Shown here: in pieces, positions 7,165 through 15,557 of the stretch
How the letters are laid out: each line of letters starts with the position of its first letter
Position numbering within the stretch: position 1 is the first letter of the stretch
Source of the DNA: Paenibacillus contaminans
GTDB lineage: Bacteria > Bacillota > Bacilli > Paenibacillales > NBRC-103111
Length of the DNA: 64,000 nucleotides
NCBI RefSeq assembly: GCF_003285015.1
Contig: NZ_QMFB01000001.1
Coordinates: 682,001-746,000, forward strand
Reading direction: 5' to 3'
Notes under the pieces: generated by a model
What the model was told of the DNA's origin: nothing
Seen by the model: only the letters and a program-made list of their open reading frames with translations
Databases searched by the model: none
Program-made: the position numbers and the translations under genes

Positions 7165-8415
7165 ATGAATAACTCGGCTTATTGGTTTGTAAACGTTCGT
7201 TTGGAAAGCGGCTACCATTATGAGGACGGCGTTGTTGCCGGAACGGAAACGGAAGTTTGCCATATTCGCGTTGAAAACGGCAAGATCGCGGATATTGTCC
7301 CGGCAGCGGCAGGCAGTCTGCCGAACGACGGCCTCCCGCAGCACGATGCAGCCGGTTTGTTAATGCTGCCCGCCTTCAAGGAAATGCATATTCATATCGA
7401 CAAAACGTACTTTAGCGGGCCATGGAGAGCGGTAAGGCCGGTGTCGTATATTTTCGGCAGAATTGAAGAAGAGAGGGAGCTGCTCCCGAAGCTGCTGCCG
7501 TCCGCACAGGAACGGGCGGAGAACATGCTCGGCTTGCTTCTCGGCTTTGGCTCTACCCATGTCCGCACTCATTGCAACATCGATCCGGTGGTCGGCTTGA
7601 AAAATCTGGAGGCTACGATGAAGGCGTTAGAGACGTATTCCGGCAAGCTGTCTCATGAGGTAGTCGCCTTCCCTCAGCACGGACTGCTTCGCTCGGATGC
7701 GGTCGGGCTGGTGCGCGAAGCGATGCGGCATGGCGCCACTCACGTCGGCGGCGTAGACCCCGCAACGGTAGACGAAAACATCGAGAAATCGCTGCAGACG
7801 ATTATGGACATCGCCTTTGAAACGAATGCCTGCGTCGATATTCATATTCATGACCGCGGCGAAACCGGGATATCAACCATGCACAGGCTCGCCGAGCTGA
7901 CGGAGCAAGCCGGCTGGCAGAACAGGGTGACGGTGAGTCACGCATTCGGCTTTGCAGGCGATGCTGCGGCGGCCGCCGAGCTGGCGGAGCGATTCGCGGG
8001 TCTTGGCATTTCCATCACCTCGACGGTGCCGTTCGGCAGCTTGATTATGCCTATTCCGATGCTGCGCGGCAAAGGAGTACAAGTCGAGCTCGGAAACGAC
8101 AGCATCACCGACCACTGGTCGCCTTTCGGCACCGGGGACTGTCTGGAGAAGGCCGGCAAGCTAGCCGAGTTGTACCTGTTCGTCGACGAACGCTCGCTCG
8201 CCGAGTCGCTTGGCTTCATTACCGGAGGCGTGACGCCGCTTAACGCCGAGGGCAAACGAGTGTGGCCTTCAGTCGGCCTCGCGGCCGACGCCGTATTTGT
8301 GCAAGCAAGCTGCTCTGCAGAGGCGGTAGCGCGGAGAGCGAAACGGAAAGCGGTTTTATTCGGAGGCGCGATCGTTTCGGGGTCATTGACGGAAGGAGCT
8401 GCGAACTTACCTTAA
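7165..8415 (+). CDS. Cytosine-deaminase-like amidohydrolase (second paralogue)
   Basis: A 416-residue paralogue of the preceding gene, sharing the N-terminal AYWxxNVRLE, the FPQHGLLR segment, and the C-terminal LGFITGGVTPL and ASCSAEAVARRAKR blocks. Metal ligands are H75/H77 (EMHIHIDK), the DIHIHD motif, VSHAF, and GNDSITDHWSPFG. The CodA catalytic Glu is Asp here too. The ribosome site GAGAGG overlaps the end of the first paralogue. The pair looks like a local tandem duplication that has diverged, perhaps for two consecutive substrates or as a heteromer. The next ATG, of the MFS gene, is 2 bases after its stop. Confidence 0.88.
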   Translation: MNNSAYWFVNVRLESGYHYEDGVVAGTETEVCHIRVENGKIADIVPAAAGSLPNDGLPQHDAAGLLMLPAFKEMHIHIDKTYFSGPWRAVRPVSYIFGRIEEERELLPKLLPSAQERAENMLGLLLGFGSTHVRTHCNIDPVVGLKNLEATMKALETYSGKLSHEVVAFPQHGLLRSDAVGLVREAMRHGATHVGGVDPATVDENIEKSLQTIMDIAFETNACVDIHIHDRGETGISTMHRLAELTEQAGWQNRVTVSHAFGFAGDAAAAAELAERFAGLGISITSTVPFGSLIMPIPMLRGKGVQVELGNDSITDHWSPFGTGDCLEKAGKLAELYLFVDERSLAESLGFITGGVTPLNAEGKRVWPSVGLAADAVFVQASCSAEAVARRAKRKAVLFGGAIVSGSLTEGAANLP

Positions 8416-8417
8416 AG

Positions 8418-9617
8418 ATGTTAGCCAAGTCAGCGTTTCCGTTATTGTTAATCAATATGTTTCTCGCCATGCTTGGCATGGGGCTTGTCATTCCGATTTT
8501 ACCCGACCTGCTGAAGGAATTCGGTGCCGGGGGACAAGCGGCAGGGTATTTGGTATCCTGCTTCGGCCTGACCCAGTTTTTATTCTCGCCGATTGCAGGC
8601 AAATGGTCGGATCATTACGGGCGTAAGCCGATGATTCTGTTAGGGTTATTCTTGTTCGCCGTCTCGAATATATTGGCGGCCGTTTCCGCCGATTTGACGT
8701 TATTATTCGTTTCCCGGCTAATCGGAGGTGCAGGTTCAGCGGCTTTAGTGCCATCCATCATGGCTTATGTAGCCGATATTACATCCGATGAGAAACGCGG
8801 CAAGGCGATGTCGTGGCTAGGCGCTTCGATGTCGTCGGGCTTCATCATCGGGCCGGGCGCCGGCGGATTTCTTGCCGAATTCGGCATCAAAGGTCCTTTT
8901 TACGCTGCGGCCGCCATCGGCCTACTGGCAATGATATGCAGCATAAAAGTGCTGCCGGAATCGTTATCGCCGCAAGTTCGTTTGATGCATCGGGAATCTA
9001 AGATCAAGAAGGAAAATACGATTCGGCAAATCGTGCGCTCGATCAAATCCCGATATTTCATCCTCTTGCTTATTGTTTTCGCGACTACGTTCGGACTCAC
9101 CCATTTTGAAGCGATCTTTCCTCTCTTCGTTGTTGAGCGCTATGGCTTCAGCACCCGTGAAATCGCCATCCTGATTACGGTTTGCTCCTTTGTCGGGACG
9201 TTTAATCAGGTTGTCTTGACCGAACGGTTGACGCGCCGTTTCGGGGAAAAGCGGACGATCAGCTCCATGCTTATGTTATCCGCCGTTTCGCTCGCGTTCT
9301 TGTTGTTATCAGGGAATTTTCTTTATGTCATGTTTATCACGATGCTTTTCTTCACGTTTAACAATATTTTGCGACCGACGATAAATACGATGCTGTCCAA
9401 GGAGGCAGGAGAGGAACAGGGATTCGTTGCAGGCATGAACAATGCTTATATGAGCCTGGGCAATATTTTCGGACCGGCCCTTGCGGGCATTTTATTCGAT
9501 ATCCATATGAATTTGCCTTATCTGTTCGGCGCGTTCGTGCTGCTTGCCAGCAGCTTCGTGACTGTTGGCCGCTTGGGAGGAAAGAGTCGTCTGCTCAGCA
9601 TGGAAAGGGAAATGTAA
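8418..9617 (+). CDS. MFS drug/metabolite transporter (DHA1, Bmr/NorA/TetA-like)
   Basis: A 399-residue, 12-helix MFS protein. Motif A between helices 2 and 3 is GKWSDHYGRKPM, and a motif-C-like GFIIGPGAGGFLAE occurs in helix 5, a pattern typical of proton-coupled drug exporters. The ATG at 8418 is 2 bases past the stop of the second amidohydrolase. Its nearest strong GGAAGGAG is 19 bases upstream, so translation is probably coupled to the preceding gene. The longer open frame upstream overlaps the amidohydrolase and lacks membrane character. It may export a product of the amidohydrolases or another amphipathic compound. Confidence 0.88.
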   Translation: MLAKSAFPLLLINMFLAMLGMGLVIPILPDLLKEFGAGGQAAGYLVSCFGLTQFLFSPIAGKWSDHYGRKPMILLGLFLFAVSNILAAVSADLTLLFVSRLIGGAGSAALVPSIMAYVADITSDEKRGKAMSWLGASMSSGFIIGPGAGGFLAEFGIKGPFYAAAAIGLLAMICSIKVLPESLSPQVRLMHRESKIKKENTIRQIVRSIKSRYFILLLIVFATTFGLTHFEAIFPLFVVERYGFSTREIAILITVCSFVGTFNQVVLTERLTRRFGEKRTISSMLMLSAVSLAFLLLSGNFLYVMFITMLFFTFNNILRPTINTMLSKEAGEEQGFVAGMNNAYMSLGNIFGPALAGILFDIHMNLPYLFGAFVLLASSFVTVGRLGGKSRLLSMEREM

Positions 9618-9625
9618 AGCAAAAT

Positions 9626-9681
9626 AAAAAATCAGCCTTGCAGGGCGTGGATCGTAGCGCCTCTGTCATAGCTGATTTTTG
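9626..9681. terminator. Terminator between the MFS gene and splB (convergent)
   Basis: AAAAATCAGC (9627-9636) pairs perfectly with GCTGATTTTT (9671-9680), with a secondary GC-rich stem inside. Because both outer arms are A/T-rich, it can act in both directions for the convergent genes. Confidence 0.78.
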
Positions 9682-9709
9682 TGCGTTTTACAGGCGATAA
9701 GTAAAGCGG

Positions 9710-10777
9710 TTAAGTAAAATATTCGATTTTTGCTTGGGGGAAATGATGATTGATTTGCTCGGAAATAAATGTTTTAAGCGCCGTCGCTTGTTCATCGGGA
9801 TACACGTATTTGCCTTGCCCCCAGCGCCCCCACTTGTACTTCCGTTTTTCTTCGTCCATTTCGAGCTTTGTTTTGGGATAGCGCTGCTGAATAATGTTTT
9901 TTGCCGTTTTGGTGTACCTGTGCTGGATTAGCTCGAACGTTAAATCGGACGTTGAATCATGCGGCAGCGTTTCTTTCAGTTTGTTGACGAGCGCTGCATA
10001 TCCGTCCTCCCATCCGTCATGCCAAATGATCGGCGCTATGATAAATCCGAGCGGATACCCGGCGCCCGCCACCTTGCCCGCTGCGGCAATCCGCTCGTAA
10101 AAGCCGGACGTGCCCGGCTCGAAATGTTTAATCACATAGTCGGCATTGACGCTGAAACGTATGCGGGTATGTTTGTTATGTTTGGCATCCAGCAGCGGCT
10201 CCACATGGTGAAATTTCGTTACGAAGCGCAGACGTCCTAACGGCTGCTGACCCATGAATTCGATACATTCCTTCAGCGAACCGGTAATATGCTCAAGACC
10301 GACCGGATCGGACGTACAGGCCGCCTCGAACCGGGTAATCTCCGGGGAACGTTCCTCGATATATTGCTTGGCCTGGTCTAATATATCGTCGATGTTCACA
10401 TACACGCGGACATACGGCTTTGCCCCGAGCGTTGTTTGAAGATAACAATAGTGGCAATGAGCCATACAGCCTGTCGATATGGGAATGGCATATTCGGCGG
10501 ACGGCTTCGATTGGTCGAACTTTAGCGTTTTGCGTATGCCGACTACAAGCGTTCTTTTGGCTATCCGGTATTTTTCCAGATCGCTTTCACCAGGCAAATT
10601 CGTGATGTGGTTATGTGAGGTAGTCATATGGATCGGAAGACCCTGCCGCTTGGCCCATTCATGTATTTTTTGTCCTTTAGGATAGTTCAGCGCGTCCGGT
10701 TCAAAATAGACGAGTTCAGGAACGAATACCAGCGTTTCGCGTACCGGGGGAGTCAACAGTTCAGTTGAATTTGACAC
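9710..10777 (-). CDS. splB: Spore photoproduct lyase
   Basis: A radical SAM enzyme that repairs the spore-specific thymine dimer (5-thyminyl-5,6-dihydrothymine) at germination. The cluster motif CX3CX2C is C104, C108 and C111 (STGCMAHCHYCYLQ), and the conserved H-donor cysteine is C154 in EAACTSDPVG. The length (355 aa) fits Bacillus SplB (about 342). Translation starts at GTG with GGAGGTGG 6 bases upstream. The gene is alone; the splA regulator of Bacillus is not present. It places the organism among endospore formers. Confidence 0.96.
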   Translation of the reverse strand: MSNSTELLTPPVRETLVFVPELVYFEPDALNYPKGQKIHEWAKRQGLPIHMTTSHNHITNLPGESDLEKYRIAKRTLVVGIRKTLKFDQSKPSAEYAIPISTGCMAHCHYCYLQTTLGAKPYVRVYVNIDDILDQAKQYIEERSPEITRFEAACTSDPVGLEHITGSLKECIEFMGQQPLGRLRFVTKFHHVEPLLDAKHNKHTRIRFSVNADYVIKHFEPGTSGFYERIAAAGKVAGAGYPLGFIIAPIIWHDGWEDGYAALVNKLKETLPHDSTSDLTFELIQHRYTKTAKNIIQQRYPKTKLEMDEEKRKYKWGRWGQGKYVYPDEQATALKTFISEQINHHFPQAKIEYFT

Positions 10778-10796
10778 TTTCCACCTCCATGAAAAC

Positions 10797-10827
10797 GATT
10801 ATGAACAAGGTGCAAGAGTTCGCTTCA
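10797..10827 (-). promoter_or_regulatory. Possible sigma-G/sigma-F promoter of splB
   Basis: On the minus strand: TGAAGC (10822-10827), an 18-base spacer, then CATAATC (10797-10803), resembling the forespore consensus TGAATA-N17/18-CATACTA. It is about 20 bases from the GTG start. In B. subtilis spl is transcribed by sigma-G, which supports the reading, but the -35 match is partial. Confidence 0.42.
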
Positions 10828-10934
10828 GCCGCATAATAATCGATTGCGAATGTTTCAAATGGCAATCATAATATTCCCCGATGCTATAAATTTGAACCGA
10901 ATGTAAATTCCGTACGCAAGTTTACAAAAAAATG

Positions 10935-10950
10935 ATAACGTTTTCGTTAT
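10935..10950. promoter_or_regulatory. Inverted repeat upstream of the HtrA-like gene
   Basis: ATAACG TTTT CGTTAT is a perfect 6-bp-arm palindrome about 100 bases before the protease gene, between TTTACA-like and AT-rich sequence. It may be an operator. It also overlaps a 14/16 match to a cre pattern, but its symmetry differs from cre. Confidence 0.35.
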
Positions 10951-11047
10951 GGTCGACAGAATTCGACAGCATTTGCAGAGACGTCCACATACAATCAGAT
11001 TGCTAGCCAAATATTAGAAAAAAAGTGGGTAGAAAGGAGTGCTTTAC

Positions 11048-12169
11048 ATGTCTTGGCGTCGAACGCTTATGGCCGTCGTTCTTGTTCTGGCGCTTGTTCC
11101 CAATGCCGCTCTAGCAGCGTCTACGGAGAATAAGGTACTGGATGCGAAAATGATAGACGGAGAAGTATTTGTAAAAGCCAGTTCGGTGAAAGCGGCGTTC
11201 GGCGGAATTTCGGGAGAGTACGACGATGAATCGGAATCGTATACGATGACGACCAAAAGTCCGGTTACCTTGGCCGTGGAGAAAACTTCGCCGTCGGTAG
11301 TCGCCATCATCGGCAAGCCGAAGGAAGCTTCCTCGAATGCTTCCAAAGAAGATCGATACCAGCTTACACATGGTACCGGCGTTATTCTCAAGGAAGACGG
11401 ATGGATCGTAACGAACGCCCATGTCGTCAAAGATTTGAAGCAAATTATCGTGGTTACTGCCGACGGCAAACAATTCGCAGCGAAAAATCCGTATTTGGAT
11501 GAGGAAAGCGATCTGGCTCTCGTCAAAATAACGGCAAAAGGATTACCGACAGCATCGCTTGCGGAAACAGCCGACGTTGAGGTGGGGGAAACGGTCGCCG
11601 CAATCGGTACCCCGATATCGTTTGCGTTAAGAAATTCGGTAGCGGTCGGTGTTGTGAGCGGAACGAATCGTTCCATTCAATCCATGTACCGGCTCTTGCA
11701 AACCGATGCCGCTATTAATCCGGGTAACAGCGGAGGAGCTCTGGTCAATCTGAAGGGTGAGGTCATCGGCATTAACTCGATGAAATTCGCAGCCGTCGGC
11801 GTCGATAATCTAGGCTTCGCCATACCTGCCGATACCGTGCGTTATGTGGTGGACCAGTTCTTTACATATGGGAAAGTGAAACGGCCGTCGCTAGGTTTCG
11901 TGGTTGAGGAAAGCTGGGCTGCATTCATTGGACTGCCAACCAAAGAACCGATATATGTGAAACGGGTGGAATCCGGATCCGCTGCGGCAGCGATGGGGAT
12001 TAAAGAAGGGGATGTCCTCTATTCGATCGATAATCACAGCGTTACCGCGCTTGTCGATTTGAACGAGCTGCTTAAACAATATTTACCCGGTCAGAAGGTC
12101 AAGATCGTCATGCAATCGGACGGTGATCTTGTGCAGCGCGAGATAACGCTTGAGGAACATACCAAATAA
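11048..12169 (+). CDS. HtrA/DegP-like S1C serine protease with stalk-like N-terminal domain
   Basis: A 373-residue secreted or membrane-anchored trypsin-like protease. The catalytic triad is H125 (TNAHVV), D155 (SDLALVKI) and S228 (NPGNSGGAL). A signal peptide or anchor (TLMAVVLVLALVPNAALA) precedes a short region around residues 35-70 (MIDGEVFVKASSVKAAFGG) that resembles half of a copper-amine-oxidase-N stalk domain. A PDZ domain follows the protease (about 280-370; VESGSAAAAMGIKEGDVL). It should degrade or refold misfolded envelope proteins. The ATG at 11048 follows GAAAGGAG by 8 bases. The next gene, 17 bases on, encodes a secreted stalk-domain protein, so the two are likely co-expressed. 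Confidence 0.93.
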   Translation: MSWRRTLMAVVLVLALVPNAALAASTENKVLDAKMIDGEVFVKASSVKAAFGGISGEYDDESESYTMTTKSPVTLAVEKTSPSVVAIIGKPKEASSNASKEDRYQLTHGTGVILKEDGWIVTNAHVVKDLKQIIVVTADGKQFAAKNPYLDEESDLALVKITAKGLPTASLAETADVEVGETVAAIGTPISFALRNSVAVGVVSGTNRSIQSMYRLLQTDAAINPGNSGGALVNLKGEVIGINSMKFAAVGVDNLGFAIPADTVRYVVDQFFTYGKVKRPSLGFVVEESWAAFIGLPTKEPIYVKRVESGSAAAAMGIKEGDVLYSIDNHSVTALVDLNELLKQYLPGQKVKIVMQSDGDLVQREITLEEHTK

Positions 12170-12186
12170 GAGTGGGGACAACGACT

Positions 12187-14076
12187 ATGACAAAAAAGGT
12201 TTGCGCTTTGCTGCTCGTTTTTATGCTTACGATAACGCAGCTTTCCTTCGCTGAAGTAAGCTCCGCAGCAAACGAAGGGATTGATATCCGGCTTCAAATC
12301 GATAACGAGCTCGTAACCATTAACGGGCAAGAAACGGTTGTCGAAAAGCCTTATCTGGCGAATGGGTCTACGCTTGTGCCGCTTCGTATTATTACTTCGG
12401 CATTCGGAGCTGTACTGGACTGGGACGGTGCTACGCAAACGGTAAAATTGACCTACGGTGAGCAAACGATAAAGGTGACGATAGACAGTGACCAAGCCGA
12501 CGTCAACGGCGAAGCCTATCAATTGGATACTGCGCCTGAGTTGAAGAACGGAAATACGATGGTGCCGGTCCGTTTCATTTCCGAAAATTTCGGTGCGGTC
12601 GTTTCCTTCGATCCCGAAACGCTCAAGATCGGAATTACCGGACAGAAAATAGAAGGGGCAGGTTCGAGCGATACCGACATCGATTCCGATGCAGGCAAAA
12701 CGCGTATCGGGAACAGCTATTACAGCTGGTCGATCAAATATCCACCCGGCCTGGTTAAGCAAGCGCAAGACTTCAACGAAAGATTTGTCGCATTCAAAGA
12801 TGCGAAAGATGACTTTGCACTGCTTATCGGAGTCGAAGTCGATCAGGACGAGAATATGACGAAGGACGGCCTGCTTAAATATTTGAGTGGCTTAGTGGAG
12901 CAATCTATCTTGGATAAATCTTATGTTGAGGAAGGAACGCAATCGTACGCCAGGGTTATATCCAAAGAAGATAAGACGATTTATGAGTACCGCGCCTATC
13001 GGGTGAACGACCGTATTTACCATATGCGCTTATCGACGGAAGAAGAGAAATACAAAAATACGGAGAAACTCAAAAACTACAAAGAGCTGCTGGATAGCTT
13101 CAAAACGTCCTTCGACGCGAATGACAAAGCCTTGAAAGATTTATCGACTGTCAAGGATGAAAAGCGTAAGTATACGGATGACGATCTTGGCATTACCCTG
13201 CATATTCCGGCTGATTGGGGCAAAATCTCGACGCCCGAGTGGCTCATTTTCTACAATCCTGACGACTCGACAAGCTTGAATATCCGTATGACCTCCGCTA
13301 AAGAGGGCGATTCTGCAGATGCGTGGGTGAAGAGAGAAGCTCAGTACTTGGCGCAAGAATATGTTCCAGATGCCATCAAATTCGAACCGGTGAAGGATAT
13401 TCAAATTGCCGATATGAAGGCAAAATTATTGAAGTATTCGATGAAGCCGGCAGATAAATGGAATACGGTTTACGGCGGTTATGTCATGAAGGGAAAATAT
13501 AAATTCGAAATCAACGTCAGTTTCACCAAAGGAAAAGACGATCCCTCTCTTGTCGATACGCTGCTGAAGGCAATTGCCTTTAAGGATAATCCGAGCACCG
13601 CTCTCGGCAACATTGAAGATCAGCGTGATCATATCGATCGTACGAAGATGTCCGTCAACACGAACAAAAAGAAAAAGTTTTCTATTAGTATTCCGGACTA
13701 CTGGATTAAAGTTGATGATGCTGACTTGGATTTGAACTACTCCGCAAATGCAGGCTCGGTTTCGGTTAGCACCATTGATGACAGTACATACGAGCAAGTG
13801 ACAAAACGAGTCGAGACAGTGCTCAATCAATATAAGGACCAGCTCGAGGATTTCACGTTAATCGAATCGGGCGCCGCGACGTTGAACGGATTGACTGGGA
13901 AAAAATACGTATACAGCGGAAAAGCAAACAATGTGCCTTATCAAACGACCACCTTTGTCGTCGCCAAAAATGATTTCGTTTATGTGATTGACGTTATTAC
14001 GCGCAAAGCGATGTCAACGCCGGAAAATCAAAAAATGTTCGCCGACATTATACAATCCTTCAAAGCGTTGGACTAA
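12187..14076 (+). CDS. Secreted copper-amine-oxidase-N (stalk) domain protein with three PsbP-like repeats
   Basis: A 629-residue exported protein. After a signal peptide (ALLLVFMLTITQLSFA) comes a stalk domain at about 30-145, with the hallmark repeats TLVPLRIITSAFGAVLDWD and TMVPVRFISENFGAVVSFD. Three similar 140-residue modules follow, each opening with a strand such as YYSWSIKYPPG, LGITLHIPADW or FSISIPDYW and containing a YVxxG-type amphipathic end; these resemble PsbP/MOG1-like folds. The stalk domain is found in many Paenibacillus surface proteins and gives no enzymatic clue. It is transcribed with the HtrA-like protease and ends at the terminator at 14086. Its role in the envelope is inferred only. 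Confidence 0.85.
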   Translation: MTKKVCALLLVFMLTITQLSFAEVSSAANEGIDIRLQIDNELVTINGQETVVEKPYLANGSTLVPLRIITSAFGAVLDWDGATQTVKLTYGEQTIKVTIDSDQADVNGEAYQLDTAPELKNGNTMVPVRFISENFGAVVSFDPETLKIGITGQKIEGAGSSDTDIDSDAGKTRIGNSYYSWSIKYPPGLVKQAQDFNERFVAFKDAKDDFALLIGVEVDQDENMTKDGLLKYLSGLVEQSILDKSYVEEGTQSYARVISKEDKTIYEYRAYRVNDRIYHMRLSTEEEKYKNTEKLKNYKELLDSFKTSFDANDKALKDLSTVKDEKRKYTDDDLGITLHIPADWGKISTPEWLIFYNPDDSTSLNIRMTSAKEGDSADAWVKREAQYLAQEYVPDAIKFEPVKDIQIADMKAKLLKYSMKPADKWNTVYGGYVMKGKYKFEINVSFTKGKDDPSLVDTLLKAIAFKDNPSTALGNIEDQRDHIDRTKMSVNTNKKKKFSISIPDYWIKVDDADLDLNYSANAGSVSVSTIDDSTYEQVTKRVETVLNQYKDQLEDFTLIESGAATLNGLTGKKYVYSGKANNVPYQTTTFVVAKNDFVYVIDVITRKAMSTPENQKMFADIIQSFKALD

Positions 14077-14085
14077 TGTGAGATT

Positions 14086-14121
14086 GCCGATTGCATGCAA
14101 GTATGCGATCGGCTTTTTTTC
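14086..14121 (+). terminator. Rho-independent terminator
   Basis: GCCGATTGCAT pairs with ATGCGATCGGC (one G-U), with a 6-base loop GCAAGT... and T7 tail. It ends the htrA-like/stalk-protein operon. Confidence 0.9.
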
Positions 14122-14135
14122 TTGGTGGAAAGCCC

Positions 14136-15380
14136 TTAATCGGCTCTTTTTGGCCTTGCAATAAACTTGAAGTGCTTGTTCAAATAAAAGGCAGCCAACA
14201 TGATGATAAGAACTAATGAAATAATCTGCGAATGAGTCATCAGCATCACGATAAAAAATAGTAGGAGAACGATGCCGCTAGTCCTTAATAGTAGGTTCTT
14301 GATCAGGATAATACCCGCTCCGATCCCGATCAATGCATTGATCGTCAAAAAGCTGTTTGCGAAGGCAAGCAAGCTTTCGAGTGTAAAGAGCTCATTTTGT
14401 ATCATTACCATTACTACAAGATTGCATAATCCTAAAGCTAATACTGACACATAGGGGATGTTCGTTTTTGAACGTTTGGACAGAATGCCAGGCAATGCTT
14501 TTTCTTCCGACATCGAAGACATTAATCGAGAAATTCCCCCAATATATAAAAAGTAAGTAGAGCAGCAAAGAAATAACGATAACATGCCTATTATGTAATC
14601 GCTCATCTGTCCGAATAAGGAATGGAAGATAACAGAGACCGTTGCGTTTCCGCCCGAAAAAGAGCCTGCATTCGACCATTGAATCGCGGCCGCGACAACG
14701 AGATCGACGGCGGAGATCGCCAATATACTTATTACGATCGCTTTGAAAATAGTCTTCTGAGGATTTGCGACCTCCGCACTGTAATTTCCTATAAGCTCCC
14801 ATCCGAAAATCGCCCAAAATAATATCAATAAAGCGAAGAAGAAGCTTTCCGGGTCAAAGCTTTGATCGATTGTAATCGCTTTGGGCCGATCCGCAAGACT
14901 GGTTGCCCCGCCAAGAAACAGCAGGACGGCGGATATCGAGGAGAGGATGAACGATATCTTTCCGAGGAAACGGATTTCAGTTAAAAGGACACAGATGCAG
15001 ATTGGCAAAAGTATGTAGCTTATCGTCAAAGGCGAAGTTATTTCAAATGGAACCATGTATTCCCCGGCGGTTAGTAAGACGGCTGGAGCACCAAAAACGA
15101 CCCCGATAATCAGGTAAATAGAAGCCAGACGCTTCGCATGTACGCCAAAAACATGCTCGACGGCATTCGTAACGCCTCCGTCTCCAGGAAATTTGATGCT
15201 GATAAAACCGAATATAAAGGCAACGATGAAACTGACGAGTATGATCGTTAGCCAAGCCAAAATCGCCCAATCTCCCGCTATGTTATAAACGAGAGGGGGA
15301 AGGATCAATATTCCGGATCCCAAAATCGGGCCGATGATCAATCCGCTTAAGGTTACGGCGTTTAATTTTTTTGTGTGCAT
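14136..15380 (-). CDS. APC-family amino acid permease (YjeH-like)
   Basis: A 414-residue polytopic membrane protein with about 12 predicted helices. The N-terminal helix contains GLIIGPILGSGILILPPL, the APC consensus for the unwound TM1 substrate site (G-[S/A]-G-I). The overall shape resembles the YjeH branch of amino acid exporters or importers. It is divergent from a LysR gene at 15558, and the shared intergenic region holds a perfect inverted repeat and a consensus promoter, so it is probably the target of that regulator. Substrate and direction of transport cannot be read from sequence. Confidence 0.87.
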   Translation of the reverse strand: MHTKKLNAVTLSGLIIGPILGSGILILPPLVYNIAGDWAILAWLTIILVSFIVAFIFGFISIKFPGDGGVTNAVEHVFGVHAKRLASIYLIIGVVFGAPAVLLTAGEYMVPFEITSPLTISYILLPICICVLLTEIRFLGKISFILSSISAVLLFLGGATSLADRPKAITIDQSFDPESFFFALLILFWAIFGWELIGNYSAEVANPQKTIFKAIVISILAISAVDLVVAAAIQWSNAGSFSGGNATVSVIFHSLFGQMSDYIIGMLSLFLCCSTYFLYIGGISRLMSSMSEEKALPGILSKRSKTNIPYVSVLALGLCNLVVMVMIQNELFTLESLLAFANSFLTINALIGIGAGIILIKNLLLRTSGIVLLLFFIVMLMTHSQIISLVLIIMLAAFYLNKHFKFIARPKRAD

Positions 15381-15467
15381 GTTCGCGTCGTTCTCCTAAT
15401 CAGGAAGCTATGCTTTGATCATTATAGTCCGTAAATCTATTTGGTAACACTACAAAAAACATAGGGC

Positions 15468-15492
15468 TCGTTATCGGTTTTTTCGATAACGA
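15468..15492. promoter_or_regulatory. Perfect inverted repeat, probable LysR operator
   Basis: TCGTTATCG (15468-15476) and CGATAACGA (15484-15492) are exact complements separated by 7 bases. The site lies between the divergent permease and LysR genes and abuts the LysR -35 box at 15494, a typical autoregulatory position. Confidence 0.6.
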
Positions 15493-15493
15493 A

Positions 15494-15523
15494 TTGACGG
15501 AAGGGCTCTTGAATCTATATAAT
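15494..15523 (+). promoter_or_regulatory. Sigma-A promoter of the LysR gene
   Basis: TTGACG (15494-15499), an 18-base spacer and a perfect TATAAT (15518-15523), 34 bases upstream of the LysR start codon. Confidence 0.8.
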
Positions 15524-15557
15524 GCGGGCAAGTAAATAGTGAAGGCGGACATAAAGT

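Noticed and set aside
8262..8417. N-terminal extension of the MFS gene
   Set aside because: It overlaps the amidohydrolase coding sequence in another frame and is not hydrophobic; the ATG at 8418 fits the family start.
10932..10947. cre match upstream of the HtrA-like gene
   Set aside because: It has only 14 of 16 matches and its inverted repeat is ATAACG/CGTTAT, not the cre symmetry, so a different operator is more likely.
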